From assembly GCA_934574045.1 (NCBI GenBank), contig CAKTMK010000003.1:30957-94956 (forward strand): a stretch of 64,000 nt of DNA, given 5' to 3'. The stretch is from an uncultured Oscillibacter sp. (GTDB lineage: Bacteria; Bacillota; Clostridia; Oscillospirales; Oscillospiraceae). Positions 50,132-58,659 of the stretch are shown piece by piece; the stretch's first letter is position 1, and each line of letters opens with the position of its first letter. A model generated the notes under the pieces. The model ran no database searches. It was given only the letters and a program-made list of their open reading frames with translations, and was not told the DNA's origin. The translations under genes and the position numbers were made by a program.

Positions 50132-51715
50132 ATGCCCTCTTTGAAAGAAGAGATATCCCGGCGGCGGACCTTCGCCATCATCTCCCACCCCGACGCCGGC
50201 AAGACCACCCTGACGGAAAAGTTCCTGCTCTACGGCGGAGCCATCGCCCAGGCCGGCGAGGTCAAGGGAAAGCGCGCCAAGGCCGCCACCTCCGACTGGA
50301 TGGAGATCGAGCGCCAGCGCGGCATCTCCGTCACCTCGTCGGTGATGCAGTTCCAGCACGATGGCTTCTGCATCAACATTCTGGACACCCCCGGCCATCA
50401 GGACTTCTCCGAGGACACGTACCGCACGCTGATGGCGGCGGACTCCGCGGTGATGGTCATCGACGGGGCCAAGGGCGTGGAGCCCCAGACGCGCAAGCTG
50501 TTCAAGGTCTGCGCCCTGCGGGGCATCCCCATCTTTACGTTTATCAACAAGATGGACCGGGAGACCCGGGACCCGCTGGAGCTGTGCGAAGAGGTGGAGC
50601 GGGAACTGGGCATCGACACCTACGCCGTGAACTGGCCCATCGGCTGCGGCAAAGAGTTCGCCGGCGTGTACGACCGGGAGAAGCGCCGCATCCTCTTTTT
50701 CGAGGACGAGGGCCACGCGAGGAAGGCGGAGGCCACCGAGGTGGATCTGGACGATCCGCAGGTGGGCGGCCTGATCGGCGAGGCCCGCTGGCGCGCTCTG
50801 CGGGACGAGGTGGAGCTGCTGGGCGCGGGCCGGGACTTTGATCTGGACGCCGTCCGCTCCGGAAAGCTCAGCCCCGTGTTCTTCGGCTCGGCGCTGACCA
50901 ACTTCGGTGTGGAGCCGTTTCTGGAGGCGTTTCTGCGCATGACCACTCCGCCCCTGAGCCGGACGGCGGACTGCGGCGTGATCGACGCGTTTTCACCGGA
51001 CTTCTCGGCGTTCGTTTTCAAGATCCAGGCCAACATGAACAAGGCGCACCGGGACCGTCTGGCGTTCCTGCGCATCTGCTCGGGCAAGTTCGAGCGGGAC
51101 GCGGAGGTGTATCACGTCCAGACCGGGAAGAAGATGCGCCTGAGCCAGCCCCAGACCATGATGGCCGCGGAGCGGGAGATCGTGGACGAGGCCTACGCCG
51201 GGGACATCATCGGCGTGTTCGACCCCGGCATCTTCTCCATCGGCGACACGGTGAGCGTCCCGGGGAAGAAGTTCCGCTTTTCCGGCATCCCCACCTTCGA
51301 GCCGGAGCATTTCATGCGCGTCAGCCCCAAGGACACCATGAAGCGCAAGCAGTTCATCAAGGGCACGGAGCAGATCGCCCAGGAGGGCGCCATCCAGATC
51401 TTCAAGGTCCCCGGCGCGGGCATGGAGGAGGTCATCGTCGGCGTGGTGGGCACGCTGCAGTTCGACGTGTTCGAGTACCGGATGAAAAACGAGTACGGCG
51501 TGGACCTGTATATGACGGGCCTGCCCTATGAGCATCTGCGGCGGATCACCGCCTGCCCGGTGGAGGACCCGAAGGACCTGACGCTGTGCATGGGCGCGGA
51601 GGTGCTGGAGGACTTCCGTGAGCGGCACCTGATCGCTTTCGGCGGCGAGTGGTCGGTGGGCTTCCTGCTCAAGCACAATCCGGGGCTGGAGCTGTCCGAC
51701 TCCCTGTCGGTGTGA
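50132..51715 (+). CDS. prfC: Peptide chain release factor 3
   Basis: 527 residues. A translational GTPase that recycles release factors 1 and 2. G motifs visible: SHPDAGKTTLTEKFL, DTPGHQDFSEDTYR, and NKMDRETRDP. The C-terminal part (GTLQFDVFEYRMKNEYGVD) is typical of RF3 rather than EF-G. ATG 50132 follows TAAGGAG. Full family length. Not essential in most bacteria. Confidence 0.95.
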   Translation: MPSLKEEISRRRTFAIISHPDAGKTTLTEKFLLYGGAIAQAGEVKGKRAKAATSDWMEIERQRGISVTSSVMQFQHDGFCINILDTPGHQDFSEDTYRTLMAADSAVMVIDGAKGVEPQTRKLFKVCALRGIPIFTFINKMDRETRDPLELCEEVERELGIDTYAVNWPIGCGKEFAGVYDREKRRILFFEDEGHARKAEATEVDLDDPQVGGLIGEARWRALRDEVELLGAGRDFDLDAVRSGKLSPVFFGSALTNFGVEPFLEAFLRMTTPPLSRTADCGVIDAFSPDFSAFVFKIQANMNKAHRDRLAFLRICSGKFERDAEVYHVQTGKKMRLSQPQTMMAAEREIVDEAYAGDIIGVFDPGIFSIGDTVSVPGKKFRFSGIPTFEPEHFMRVSPKDTMKRKQFIKGTEQIAQEGAIQIFKVPGAGMEEVIVGVVGTLQFDVFEYRMKNEYGVDLYMTGLPYEHLRRITACPVEDPKDLTLCMGAEVLEDFRERHLIAFGGEWSVGFLLKHNPGLELSDSLSV

Positions 51716-51750
51716 GGACGCGGCTCCCGGCGGAAAAGAAGCGTTTTGCC

Positions 51751-51783
51751 GGCGCGGGAGGGACAGGCCGTCTCTCCCGCGCC
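51751..51783 (+). terminator. Possible terminator after prfC
   Basis: 10-bp perfect stem (51751-51760 with 51774-51783) followed by only GTTTC. Weak U-tract, so some read-through into selD is possible. Confidence 0.5.
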
Positions 51784-51830
51784 GTTTCAGCACACGCGCG
51801 CGCCGCGCGCAGAAGGAGAGGAGACCGATC

Positions 51831-52871
51831 ATGGAGGAGCAGAACATCAAGCTGACGAAGCTGGCAAAGTGCGCCGGGTGCGGCGCAAAGGTGGGTGCGG
51901 GCGTGCTGGCCCAGCTTCTGGAGGGCATCCGGGTCCACCGCGACCCCAATCTGCTGGTGGGCTTCGACAAGAGCGACGACGCGTCGGTCTACCGCATCAG
52001 CGACGAGCTGGCACTGGTGCAGACGGTGGATTTCTTTCCGCCCATCGCGGACGATCCCTACCTGTTCGGCCAGATCGCGGCCACCAACGCCCTGTCCGAC
52101 GTGTACGCCATGGGCGGAGAGCCGAAGCTGTGCCTGAACATCATGGCCGTGCCGGAGTCCATGCCCAAGGAGGCCGTCCACCAGATGCTCCGGGGCGGAT
52201 ACGACAAGGTGTACGAGGCCGGGGCGCTCATCACCGGCGGACACAGTATTCTGGATGACGAGCCGAAATACGGCCTGTGCGTCACCGGCTTTGTCCACCC
52301 GGAGAAGATGCTGACCAACTCCGGCGCGCGGCCCGGGGACGTGCTGCTGCTGACCAAGCCCATCGGTCTCGGCGTGCTGACCACGGCGCAGAAGGCGGAT
52401 ATGCTCTCGCCGGAGGGGCTGGCGCTGGCCCACCGGCTGATGACCACGCTCAACAAGTCCGCCCGGGACGCCATGGTGAAGTACGAGGTCCACGCCTGCA
52501 CGGACGTGACCGGCTTCGGCCTGCTGGGCCACGGCTATGAGATGGCGCAGGGCAGCGATGTTTCCATGACCATCCATGTGGACGCCGTGGACCTGATCCC
52601 GGAGGCGGTGGAGCTGGCGCGCATCGGAATCCTCCCGGCGGGGATGTACCGCAACCGGACGTTCGCCGAGCCGGGCGTGGACGCGGGGGACACGGAGCTT
52701 GCCCGGCAGGACCTGATGTACGACCCCCAGACCGCGGGCGGACTGCTGATCGCCGCGGCGCCGCAGGACGCGGACGCCCTGCTGGAGGAGCTGCGCGGCT
52801 GCGTTCCAAGCGCCCAGCGAATCGGAACAGTGGAGCCGTATACCGGCGGGAAGCGCATCCGCCTGCGCTGA
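51831..52871 (+). CDS. selD: Selenide, water dikinase (selenophosphate synthetase)
   Basis: 346 residues. Makes selenophosphate for selenocysteine or selenouridine. The active-site region reads LAKCAGCGAK, with Cys17 and Lys20 in the catalytic positions, so this is the cysteine and not the selenocysteine form. Other motifs: TVDFFPPIADDPYLFGQIAA, GGHSILDDEPKYG and YDPQTAGGLLI. ATG 51831 follows GAAGGAGAGG. No selA, selB or ybbB lies nearby, but the gene implies selenium use elsewhere in the genome. Confidence 0.95.
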   Translation: MEEQNIKLTKLAKCAGCGAKVGAGVLAQLLEGIRVHRDPNLLVGFDKSDDASVYRISDELALVQTVDFFPPIADDPYLFGQIAATNALSDVYAMGGEPKLCLNIMAVPESMPKEAVHQMLRGGYDKVYEAGALITGGHSILDDEPKYGLCVTGFVHPEKMLTNSGARPGDVLLLTKPIGLGVLTTAQKADMLSPEGLALAHRLMTTLNKSARDAMVKYEVHACTDVTGFGLLGHGYEMAQGSDVSMTIHVDAVDLIPEAVELARIGILPAGMYRNRTFAEPGVDAGDTELARQDLMYDPQTAGGLLIAAAPQDADALLEELRGCVPSAQRIGTVEPYTGGKRIRLR

Positions 52872-52995
52872 GCGGGGCGGCTTTACAAGCCGGGGCGGAT
52901 ATGATATCATGACCTGCATATCCTGCCGCCGCCCGCGCTTTGGGCGGCACGCGGGCGCGTCCGGCCAACGGACGCTTGAAGGAGGAACTGTTTTC

Positions 52996-53730
52996 ATGAG
53001 CAGTCAGAGAAAGAAAAAGCAGCAGACCGCCGCGGAGCGGGAGGCGGAGATCGCCGGAGCCAAGATGTTCGGCAAGCAGGTCTCCAAGGAGAAGGCCCGG
53101 GCGCTGCTGATCGTGACGCTGATCGCCTGCGCCCTGCCGGCGGTGCTGGGCGCGCGCCTGTGGGACCAGATCCCGGAGATCGTGCCCAGCGGCCTGATCG
53201 GAACGGACGGAAAGGACGATTCCATCCCCCGCTGGGTGGCGGTGTTCGGCCTGCCGGGCTTCATGTGCGTGATGGACCTGATTGGCCACGGCCAGCTCAT
53301 GCTCAACCAGAAGCGCATGACCATCCCCAAGCCCGCCGTCCGGCTGATGGGCCGGTGGGGCTTTGCCGTCATTTCCGTGCTGTTTTGCAGCGGCATGATC
53401 CTGGAGGCCGCCGGCGGCGGACTGACGCTCCCGTTTGTCACGCCCTGCCTGCTGGGCCTTTTGCTGATGATCCTCGGCGGCCATATGTGGGACTGCCCCC
53501 GCACGGCCCGGATCGCCCTGCGCTTCGCCGCGGCCCAGCGCAGCGACACGGCGTGGAACGCCATACACCGGTTCGCCAGCCGGATCTGGATGGCGGCGGG
53601 ACTGCTGGTCATCGCCGGCGTGATGCTCACCGCCACCTCCACGGTATACACCGCCCTGCTGGTCATCGCGGCGCTGGCGGCCCCGGCGGCCTACGCCGGG
53701 CGGTATGAGGCGTCCCATGACACGCTCTGA
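52996..53730 (+). CDS. Membrane protein, DUF1648/SdpI-like
   Basis: 244 residues. Hydrophilic N-terminus (about 35), then about six helices. The segment RLWDQIPEIVPSGLIGTDGK resembles the DUF1648 motif of SdpI-like proteins, and RWVAVFGLPGFMCVMDLIGH follows. SdpI is an immunity/signalling protein in Bacillus; the role here is unknown. ATG 52996 follows GAAGGAGGAA. Closed by a terminator. Confidence 0.8.
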   Translation: MSSQRKKKQQTAAEREAEIAGAKMFGKQVSKEKARALLIVTLIACALPAVLGARLWDQIPEIVPSGLIGTDGKDDSIPRWVAVFGLPGFMCVMDLIGHGQLMLNQKRMTIPKPAVRLMGRWGFAVISVLFCSGMILEAAGGGLTLPFVTPCLLGLLLMILGGHMWDCPRTARIALRFAAAQRSDTAWNAIHRFASRIWMAAGLLVIAGVMLTATSTVYTALLVIAALAAPAAYAGRYEASHDTL

Positions 53731-53760
53731 CCCGCAAATGAAGTTCAGATCTGACCGCTC

Positions 53761-53794
53761 GGAAAAGCGCCGTTTTTCAAAACGGCGCTTTTCC
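53761..53794. terminator. Bidirectional terminator after the DUF1648 gene
   Basis: Perfect inverted repeat of 16-base arms (53761-53776 and 53779-53794) with a tiny loop; A/T runs lie within the arms and give U-rich tails both ways. Confidence 0.85.
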
Positions 53795-53954
53795 TGTGCT
53801 TCCACGAAAATGCAGGGAGGTTGGACGGGTTTTGCAGGATGCCCGGCAAGAATTGAACGTGAATAGGGAACACTTGGTTGCGAAAACGGCGATTTCTTTA
53901 CGGCGTTGGCGCAAAATAGCCAAAAAAGTGAAAGTATTTCTACGAACCCAATTA

Positions 53955-53983
53955 TTGACGGGCAAAATGCACAATGGTATTAT
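53955..53983 (+). promoter_or_regulatory. Sigma-A promoter of the FadR/PdhR-type gene
   Basis: TTGACG (53955-53960), 17-base spacer, TATTAT (53978-53983), 31 bases before the ATG at 54014. The operator at 53983-53993 begins on its last base. Confidence 0.72.
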
Positions 53984-53993
53984 GGTATTACCA
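53983..53993. promoter_or_regulatory. Candidate autoregulatory FadR/PdhR operator
   Basis: TGGT-ATT-ACCA palindrome at the 3' end of the -10, covering the transcription start. Same TGGT-N3-ACCA pattern as at 54822. Confidence 0.6.
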
Positions 53994-54013
53994 AGAGTGA
54001 GGGAGACAGGAGT

Positions 54014-54706
54014 ATGCGGCTTGAAAGAATTCAACACGCGCCGCCGAAAATACCGGAGCTGGTGATGCAGTCGCTGATCTCGGCGATCGACGCCGGGCAG
54101 ATCCGGGTGGGGGAGGAGCTTCCCTCCGAGCGCGATCTGGCGGAGACGCTGGGCGTTGGCCGCGGCTCCCTGCGGGAGTGCCTTGCGATTCTGGAATTTC
54201 TGGGGGCCATTGAGAACCGGGGCAACCGGAAGGTGGTCATGCGGGACGCGGACTACATTCAGAAGGCCGTCTCCTTCGTCCGTCTCTCCAACCAGCCGGA
54301 CACCCAGCACGATTTCAACGAATTCCGCCGCATCAATGAGGTGGAGATCGTGGAGCTGGCCTGCCAGCGGGCCACGGAGGAGGATCTGGACGCCATCTAT
54401 CAGGCGATCCTGCATCTGGAGGCCCGGCCGGATGACTATATGACCGATGTGGAATTCCACGACGCGCTGGCCGTGGCCAGCCACAACGCCATGCTGGCCG
54501 CCACCATCCATCTGGTCAACAGCATGATCGCCGACGTGCGCCGCCGCTTCTTCGGGCTTCAGGATTATCAGCAGCGGACGCAGGATTCCCACCGGGCGAT
54601 CTATGAGGCGGTCAAGGCCCGGGACGTGGAAAAGGCCCGGCGGGAGATGGTCCTGCATCTGGCCATCGTGGAGGAGTTCTCAGGAAAGTATCCAGAACGG
54701 GACTGA
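54014..54706 (+). CDS. FadR-subfamily GntR regulator (PdhR-like)
   Basis: 230 residues. Winged helix-turn-helix (LPSERDLAETLGVGRGSLRE) and a helical FCD effector domain with metal ligands likely in EFHDALAVASHNAML and DSHRAIYEAV. The family senses carboxylic acids; E. coli PdhR senses pyruvate and binds ATTGGT-N3-ACCAAT. The adjacent dehydrogenase operon carries such a site, so this protein probably represses it and relieves repression when its ligand is present. ATG 54014 follows GGAGACAGGAG. Confidence 0.88.
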   Translation: MRLERIQHAPPKIPELVMQSLISAIDAGQIRVGEELPSERDLAETLGVGRGSLRECLAILEFLGAIENRGNRKVVMRDADYIQKAVSFVRLSNQPDTQHDFNEFRRINEVEIVELACQRATEEDLDAIYQAILHLEARPDDYMTDVEFHDALAVASHNAMLAATIHLVNSMIADVRRRFFGLQDYQQRTQDSHRAIYEAVKARDVEKARREMVLHLAIVEEFSGKYPERD

Positions 54707-54778
54707 ATATCTTGTTACAATTGTGCAAATAAACGATAAACCGAGCAAAAATTCAGCGTTTTCCCCGTCGGCTGCGGC

Positions 54779-54807
54779 TTGACTGCGGCGGGTCGGAATG
54801 CTATGTT
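54779..54807 (+). promoter_or_regulatory. Promoter of the E1-alpha/E1-beta/mini-E2 operon
   Basis: TTGACT (54779-54784), 17-base spacer, TATGTT (54802-54807). The rest of 54707-55040 is an untranslated leader of about 230 bases with no gene. Confidence 0.65.
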
Positions 54808-54821
54808 GAATAGGAACCAAG

Positions 54822-54834
54822 TTGGTATGACCAA
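54822..54834. promoter_or_regulatory. PdhR-type operator TTGGT-ATG-ACCAA
   Basis: Perfect 5-3-5 palindrome about 8-20 bases after the predicted start of transcription. It matches the core of the E. coli PdhR box and the operator at 53983 at TGGT-N3-ACCA. A protein bound here would block elongation. Confidence 0.68.
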
Positions 54835-55040
54835 CATACCATTTTCCGGTGCGCGCCCGCAGCCGGGAAATGGAAAAAGAAGGGCGGGCGCGGACGTGTT
54901 TCAGAGGATCGTGTTTCGGAGGGGATAAGGCGTCCCCGGCTCCTGCGCGGCGCAGCTGCGGGGGACGCTCGACAGGAAACGGAAGGAAGGACCGGCGCGC
55001 CAGCGTGCCGGTCGGCGCGATTTGAGAAAGGAGCAGGTCA

Positions 55041-56039
55041 TTGGATACGGCAAAGACGGGCTGCGGCATGGAGTGGTACCGGGAGGCATACCAGCGGATG
55101 GCGCTGATCCGCGCCTTTGAGACGAAGGCCGCCGAGTGCTTCACCCGCAGCGAGCTGGCGGGGAACATCCACCTCTACATGGGACAGGAGGCCAGCGGCG
55201 TGGGCACGTGCCTTGCGCTGCGGGAGACGGATTACATCACCTCCACCCACCGGGGGCACGGGCACTGCCTTGCCAAGGGAGCCAGCCCGGACCGGGCCAT
55301 GGCGGAGCTGTTCGGCAAGGAGACGGGTTACTGCCGGGGCCGGGGCGGGTCCATGCACATCGTGGACGTGAAGCTTGGCATTCTGGGCGCCAACGGCATC
55401 GTGGGCGCGGGCATCCCGCTGGCGGCGGGCAGCGCGCTGGCCTCCAAGGTCCGGGGCGACGGCGCGGTCACGGTGGCCTTTTTCGGCGATGGCGCGTCCA
55501 ATCAGGGGACGTTCCACGAGACGCTGAACATGGCCGCGGCGTGGAAGCTGCCGGTGGTGTTTTTGCTGGAGAACAATCATTATGGTGTGTCCACCGAGAT
55601 CCACCGCATTACGAATACCGAGTATCTGGCCCCCCGGGCGGCGGCATACGGCATCCCCGGCGTCACCGTGGACGGGACGGACGTGGAGGCGGTCTACCAC
55701 GCGGCGGCGGAGGCTGTGGAGCGGGCGCGCTCCGGCGGCGGACCGACGCTGGTGGAGACGCTGGTGTACCGCTATCAGGGCCATTACTGCGGCGATCCCG
55801 CCGCGTACCGCCCGAAGGAGTACCTGACGGAGGGCAAGGCAAAGGACCCCATCGACCGGGCGCGGGCGCGGCTTCTGGAGCTGGGCGCGGTGGCTGATGA
55901 GGTCGACGCGCTGGACCGGGAGGCCGCGGAGCGGATCGAGCACGCCTATGAATTTGCGAAAAGCTCTCCGGACCCGGACCCGGCGGCGGTCATTGACGAT
56001 GTGTATTCCTCGGACAATGAAAGGAGCGTGCTGAGATGA
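55041..56039 (+). CDS. Thiamine-dependent dehydrogenase E1 alpha (pyruvate/acetoin type), copy 1
   Basis: 332 residues. TPP-binding motif in FFGDGASNQGTFHETLNM with the closing ENN, and STHRGHGHCLAKG, typical of acetoin/pyruvate dehydrogenase E1 alpha. With E1 beta it decarboxylates a 2-oxoacid or acetoin and transfers the product to lipoyl-E2. Start is TTG 55041 after AAAGGAG. The second copy at 61825 is clearly a paralogue. Substrate cannot be fixed: pyruvate, acetoin and other 2-oxoacids are possible. Confidence 0.9.
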   Translation: MDTAKTGCGMEWYREAYQRMALIRAFETKAAECFTRSELAGNIHLYMGQEASGVGTCLALRETDYITSTHRGHGHCLAKGASPDRAMAELFGKETGYCRGRGGSMHIVDVKLGILGANGIVGAGIPLAAGSALASKVRGDGAVTVAFFGDGASNQGTFHETLNMAAAWKLPVVFLLENNHYGVSTEIHRITNTEYLAPRAAAYGIPGVTVDGTDVEAVYHAAAEAVERARSGGGPTLVETLVYRYQGHYCGDPAAYRPKEYLTEGKAKDPIDRARARLLELGAVADEVDALDREAAERIEHAYEFAKSSPDPDPAAVIDDVYSSDNERSVLR

Positions 56040-57010
56040 AGCTCACCATCAGCAAGGCCATCGGGCAGGCGCTCCATGAAGAGATGGTCCGGGATTCCAA
56101 CGTGATCCTGATGGGCGAGGACGTGGGCGTGATGGGCAACGTGTTTGCCATCAGCCGCGGCTTTCTGGACGAGTTCGGCGCAAACCGCGTGATCGACACG
56201 CCCATCAGCGAATCCGGCTTCACCGGCATGGCCGTCGGCGCGGCGATGCGGGGCCTGCGCCCTGTGGTGGAGTGGATGTACGACGATTTTATCACGGTCT
56301 GCCTCGACCCGGTCATGAATCAGGCGGCGAAGCTGCGCTACATGACCGGCGGGCAGGTGAAGATCCCGGTGGTGTTCCGGGCGCCCATGGGGGCGGGGCG
56401 GCGTAACGCCGGCCAGCATTCCCAGTGCCTTGAGGCCCTGTTCACCCACATTCCGGGACTGAAGGTGGTCTGCCCCTCCACGGCGGCGGACGCCAAGGGC
56501 CTTTTGAAGGCCGCCATCCGGGACGACGACCCGGTGGTGTTTCTGGAGCACAAGCTGCTCTACGCCAAAAAGGAGGAGCTCCCGGACGGCGAGTACATCA
56601 TCCCGCTGGGCAAGGCGGACGTGAAGCGTCCGGGCCGGGACGTGACTATCCTCACGTGGTCGCGGCAGGTCTATTTCGCGCTGGAAGCCGCTGAGACGCT
56701 GGCGGCGGAGGGGATCGACGCCGAGGTCGTGGACCTGCGGACGCTGGTCCCGCTGGACTGGGACGCGGTCCGCGCGTCCGTGTGCAAGACCCACAATGTG
56801 GTCGTTGTGGAGGAGGGCGTCAAGCGCGGCGGCATCGGCGCGGAGTTGTCCGCACAGATCACGGAGGAGCTGTTTGACGAGCTGGATTCCCCCGTGGGCC
56901 GCGTGGCGGGCCTGAATGTGGTCTCGCCGTTCTCCCCGGTGCTGGAGGACGCGGAGTTCCCCCATCCGGCGGACATCGTTTCCGGCGTGAAAAAGACGCT
57001 GGGCCGGTGA
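56036..57010 (+). CDS. Thiamine-dependent dehydrogenase E1 beta, copy 1
   Basis: 324 residues. Transketolase-like pyrimidine-binding domain (LMGEDVGVMGNVF) and C-terminal domain (VDLRTLVPLDWDAV). Pairs with E1 alpha to form the active-site heterotetramer. Start overlaps the E1 alpha stop by 4 bases. GRRNAGQHSQCLEAL is the family loop. The mini-E2 follows. Confidence 0.92.
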   Translation: MKLTISKAIGQALHEEMVRDSNVILMGEDVGVMGNVFAISRGFLDEFGANRVIDTPISESGFTGMAVGAAMRGLRPVVEWMYDDFITVCLDPVMNQAAKLRYMTGGQVKIPVVFRAPMGAGRRNAGQHSQCLEALFTHIPGLKVVCPSTAADAKGLLKAAIRDDDPVVFLEHKLLYAKKEELPDGEYIIPLGKADVKRPGRDVTILTWSRQVYFALEAAETLAAEGIDAEVVDLRTLVPLDWDAVRASVCKTHNVVVVEEGVKRGGIGAELSAQITEELFDELDSPVGRVAGLNVVSPFSPVLEDAEFPHPADIVSGVKKTLGR

Positions 57011-57021
57011 GGAGGGCGGAT

Positions 57022-57516
57022 ATGGCTGAGAAAGCGAGACTGCGCGTCTCCCCCTACGCAAGGCGGACGGCGCGGGAGCTTGGGATCGAACTGGACGGAC
57101 TCAGCGGTACCGGCCCCGGCGGACGGATCGTCTGGCGGGACGTGGACGCCGCCTATCAAAAGGCGCAGGAAGCGCCCGCAGGCGGCACGGCCGCAGGGTA
57201 CTACGCCACGGCGGACGTCCGGGAGCTTTTGAGCGCATTGGCGTCGCTGAACGGTGCGCTGACCTTCTCCGATTTCGCGCGGCGGGCGGCAGACCGGCTG
57301 GATACGCCGGTCGTGCTGGGAGAGGACGGCGTGGAGGGCGTTCTGCCCCAGCTCCGCTCCGGCGAGACCGCCGTTCTGGCGGTGGGCGCTCCGGCGGACG
57401 GCCGGGTGCGCATCCATCTGGCCTACGATCCCCGCGCGCTGACCGACGGCGCCGCCGCGGCGTTGCTGCGGTCCATGCGGGAGCGGCTGGAAAACCCGCT
57501 CCTGATGCTGGCGTAA
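57022..57516 (+). CDS. Shortened E2-like protein without lipoyl domain or catalytic His
   Basis: 164 residues; full E2 is about 400. It starts directly with a peripheral subunit-binding domain (RVSPYARRTARELGIELDGL, GTGPGGRIVWRDV) and ends with the terminal part of an acyltransferase domain. The central region of about 100-130 residues is missing. The catalytic motif, normally DHRVLTDG, reads YDPRALTDGA, so the His is Pro. No lipoyl domain. ATG 57022 follows GGAGGG. It cannot be a normal acyltransferase; it may tether E1 to another core, or be decaying. Confidence 0.82.
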   Translation: MAEKARLRVSPYARRTARELGIELDGLSGTGPGGRIVWRDVDAAYQKAQEAPAGGTAAGYYATADVRELLSALASLNGALTFSDFARRAADRLDTPVVLGEDGVEGVLPQLRSGETAVLAVGAPADGRVRIHLAYDPRALTDGAAAALLRSMRERLENPLLMLA

Positions 57517-57533
57517 GACGCGGCGCGAGCCGC

Positions 57534-58250
57534 TCAGCGGTCAAAGACCTCGCGCTGAAGCGGCTCGAGAAACACGCGCAGATCCCCGGCAGGGAGCTGC
57601 TCCACGGTTTTATGGACGGCCCGGCGGTAACCGTAGATATCGTCCTTTTCAAAGGGCAGGTGAAAGACCGCCAGATGCTTGGGCCGGATGAACTGCTGAA
57701 GGAACCGGCGGCCCTTGCTCAGTGTGATCCATGGAAAGTCCACCAGCGCAAGGTCCACCGGGCCGACCTCCTCCAGAAACTCCCGCAGCACGGGGCTGGC
57801 CACGGCGCAGTCGCCGGGGATGAGGACGCGGAAGCCGTCGTACTCCAAGAGACAGCCGTAATGCGCAACGTCGGCGTACTGTTCGCCTTCGTGGGGCAGG
57901 CGGATGAACCGGGCGGAAAGCCCCGCCAGCGAGAGCTGCTGGCGCGGACGGGAGAGCAGGATCTGGGAGGAAAACCGCCGCTCCGGCAGGACCGCTTCGG
58001 CAAACGGCCAGCGCTCCAGCGCCTGCTGCGTCAGCTCCTGCGAGAAATGGTCGGGATGACAGTGGGTATAAAAGATCAGGTTCGGCTCCGCGAAGTCGGG
58101 GTGCTCCATCACGGCGGAGAACAGCTCCGGCGAGACGGAGGAGAACCCGGACACGGGCTCGGTATGCAGCGCGTCCACCCAGATGCGGACGCCGCCCAGA
58201 CGGACCGCCGCGCCGGCGTTGGCGCTGAGCGTGATCTGACACAGAGACAT
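57534..58250 (-). CDS. Metallo-beta-lactamase-fold hydrolase (UlaG-like)
   Basis: 238 residues, no signal peptide. The metal motif is THCHPDHFS, with later GDCAVAS and VFHLPFEKDD. UlaG-like enzymes act on lactones or phosphodiesters; the substrate here is unknown. ATG 58250 follows AAGGAGCTG. It converges on the mini-E2 gene with 17 bases between stops and is divergent from the TRAP operon. The position suggests a role linked to the transported or oxidised compound. Confidence 0.85.
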   Translation of the reverse strand: MSLCQITLSANAGAAVRLGGVRIWVDALHTEPVSGFSSVSPELFSAVMEHPDFAEPNLIFYTHCHPDHFSQELTQQALERWPFAEAVLPERRFSSQILLSRPRQQLSLAGLSARFIRLPHEGEQYADVAHYGCLLEYDGFRVLIPGDCAVASPVLREFLEEVGPVDLALVDFPWITLSKGRRFLQQFIRPKHLAVFHLPFEKDDIYGYRRAVHKTVEQLPAGDLRVFLEPLQREVFDR

Positions 58251-58388
58251 AGAAGGCAGCTCCTTTGTGAGAATTGAATAAAATTCCGCGACCGGCCCTG
58301 CGGCTGCGGGCTGCTGTCAGTATACCACGGATTGGGGAAAAAACCAGAATTATTTTGCATTTTCGCCAATATTTTTTAGTCCCCGCGA

Positions 58389-58408
58389 TTTGTACAAATT
58401 TGTACAAA
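58389..58408. promoter_or_regulatory. Two tandem TTTGTACAAA palindromes
   Basis: Perfect 10-base palindromes at 58389-58398 and 58399-58408, side by side in the 409-base divergent region. Likely an operator for a dimeric regulator bound cooperatively. TTGTACAA-type sites are known for some GntR-family proteins; the actual binder is unknown. Confidence 0.55.
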
Positions 58409-58472
58409 GTGCTCTTTTTGAATTCAATTCATAGCTAAAGCGCTGAAAATTAAGGGAAGAACTGGGAATTGG

Positions 58473-58501
58473 TTGCTATTTTCACGCTGGAGTGCTACAA
58501 T
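58473..58501 (+). promoter_or_regulatory. Promoter of the TRAP transporter operon
   Basis: TTGCTA (58473-58478), 17-base spacer, TACAAT (58496-58501). The leader to the ATG at 58660 is about 150 bases. Confidence 0.6.
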
Positions 58502-58659
58502 TTAGTCCACGTAAACAGAAAATATTCAGTTTTCTGTGGAGCGGCTCCGGACGGGCGGAGATTTGTGCGGCGCGATCCGTATGGGTGGATACGAGATTGC
58601 ATAAGCTGCATAAATATCCGGCAAACGGACCGCAGCATAAAATAGGAGGGATCGATCGA

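Noticed and set aside
51831..52871. Selenocysteine version of SelD with in-frame UGA
   Set aside because: The active-site codon is TGC (Cys), and the frame is open throughout.
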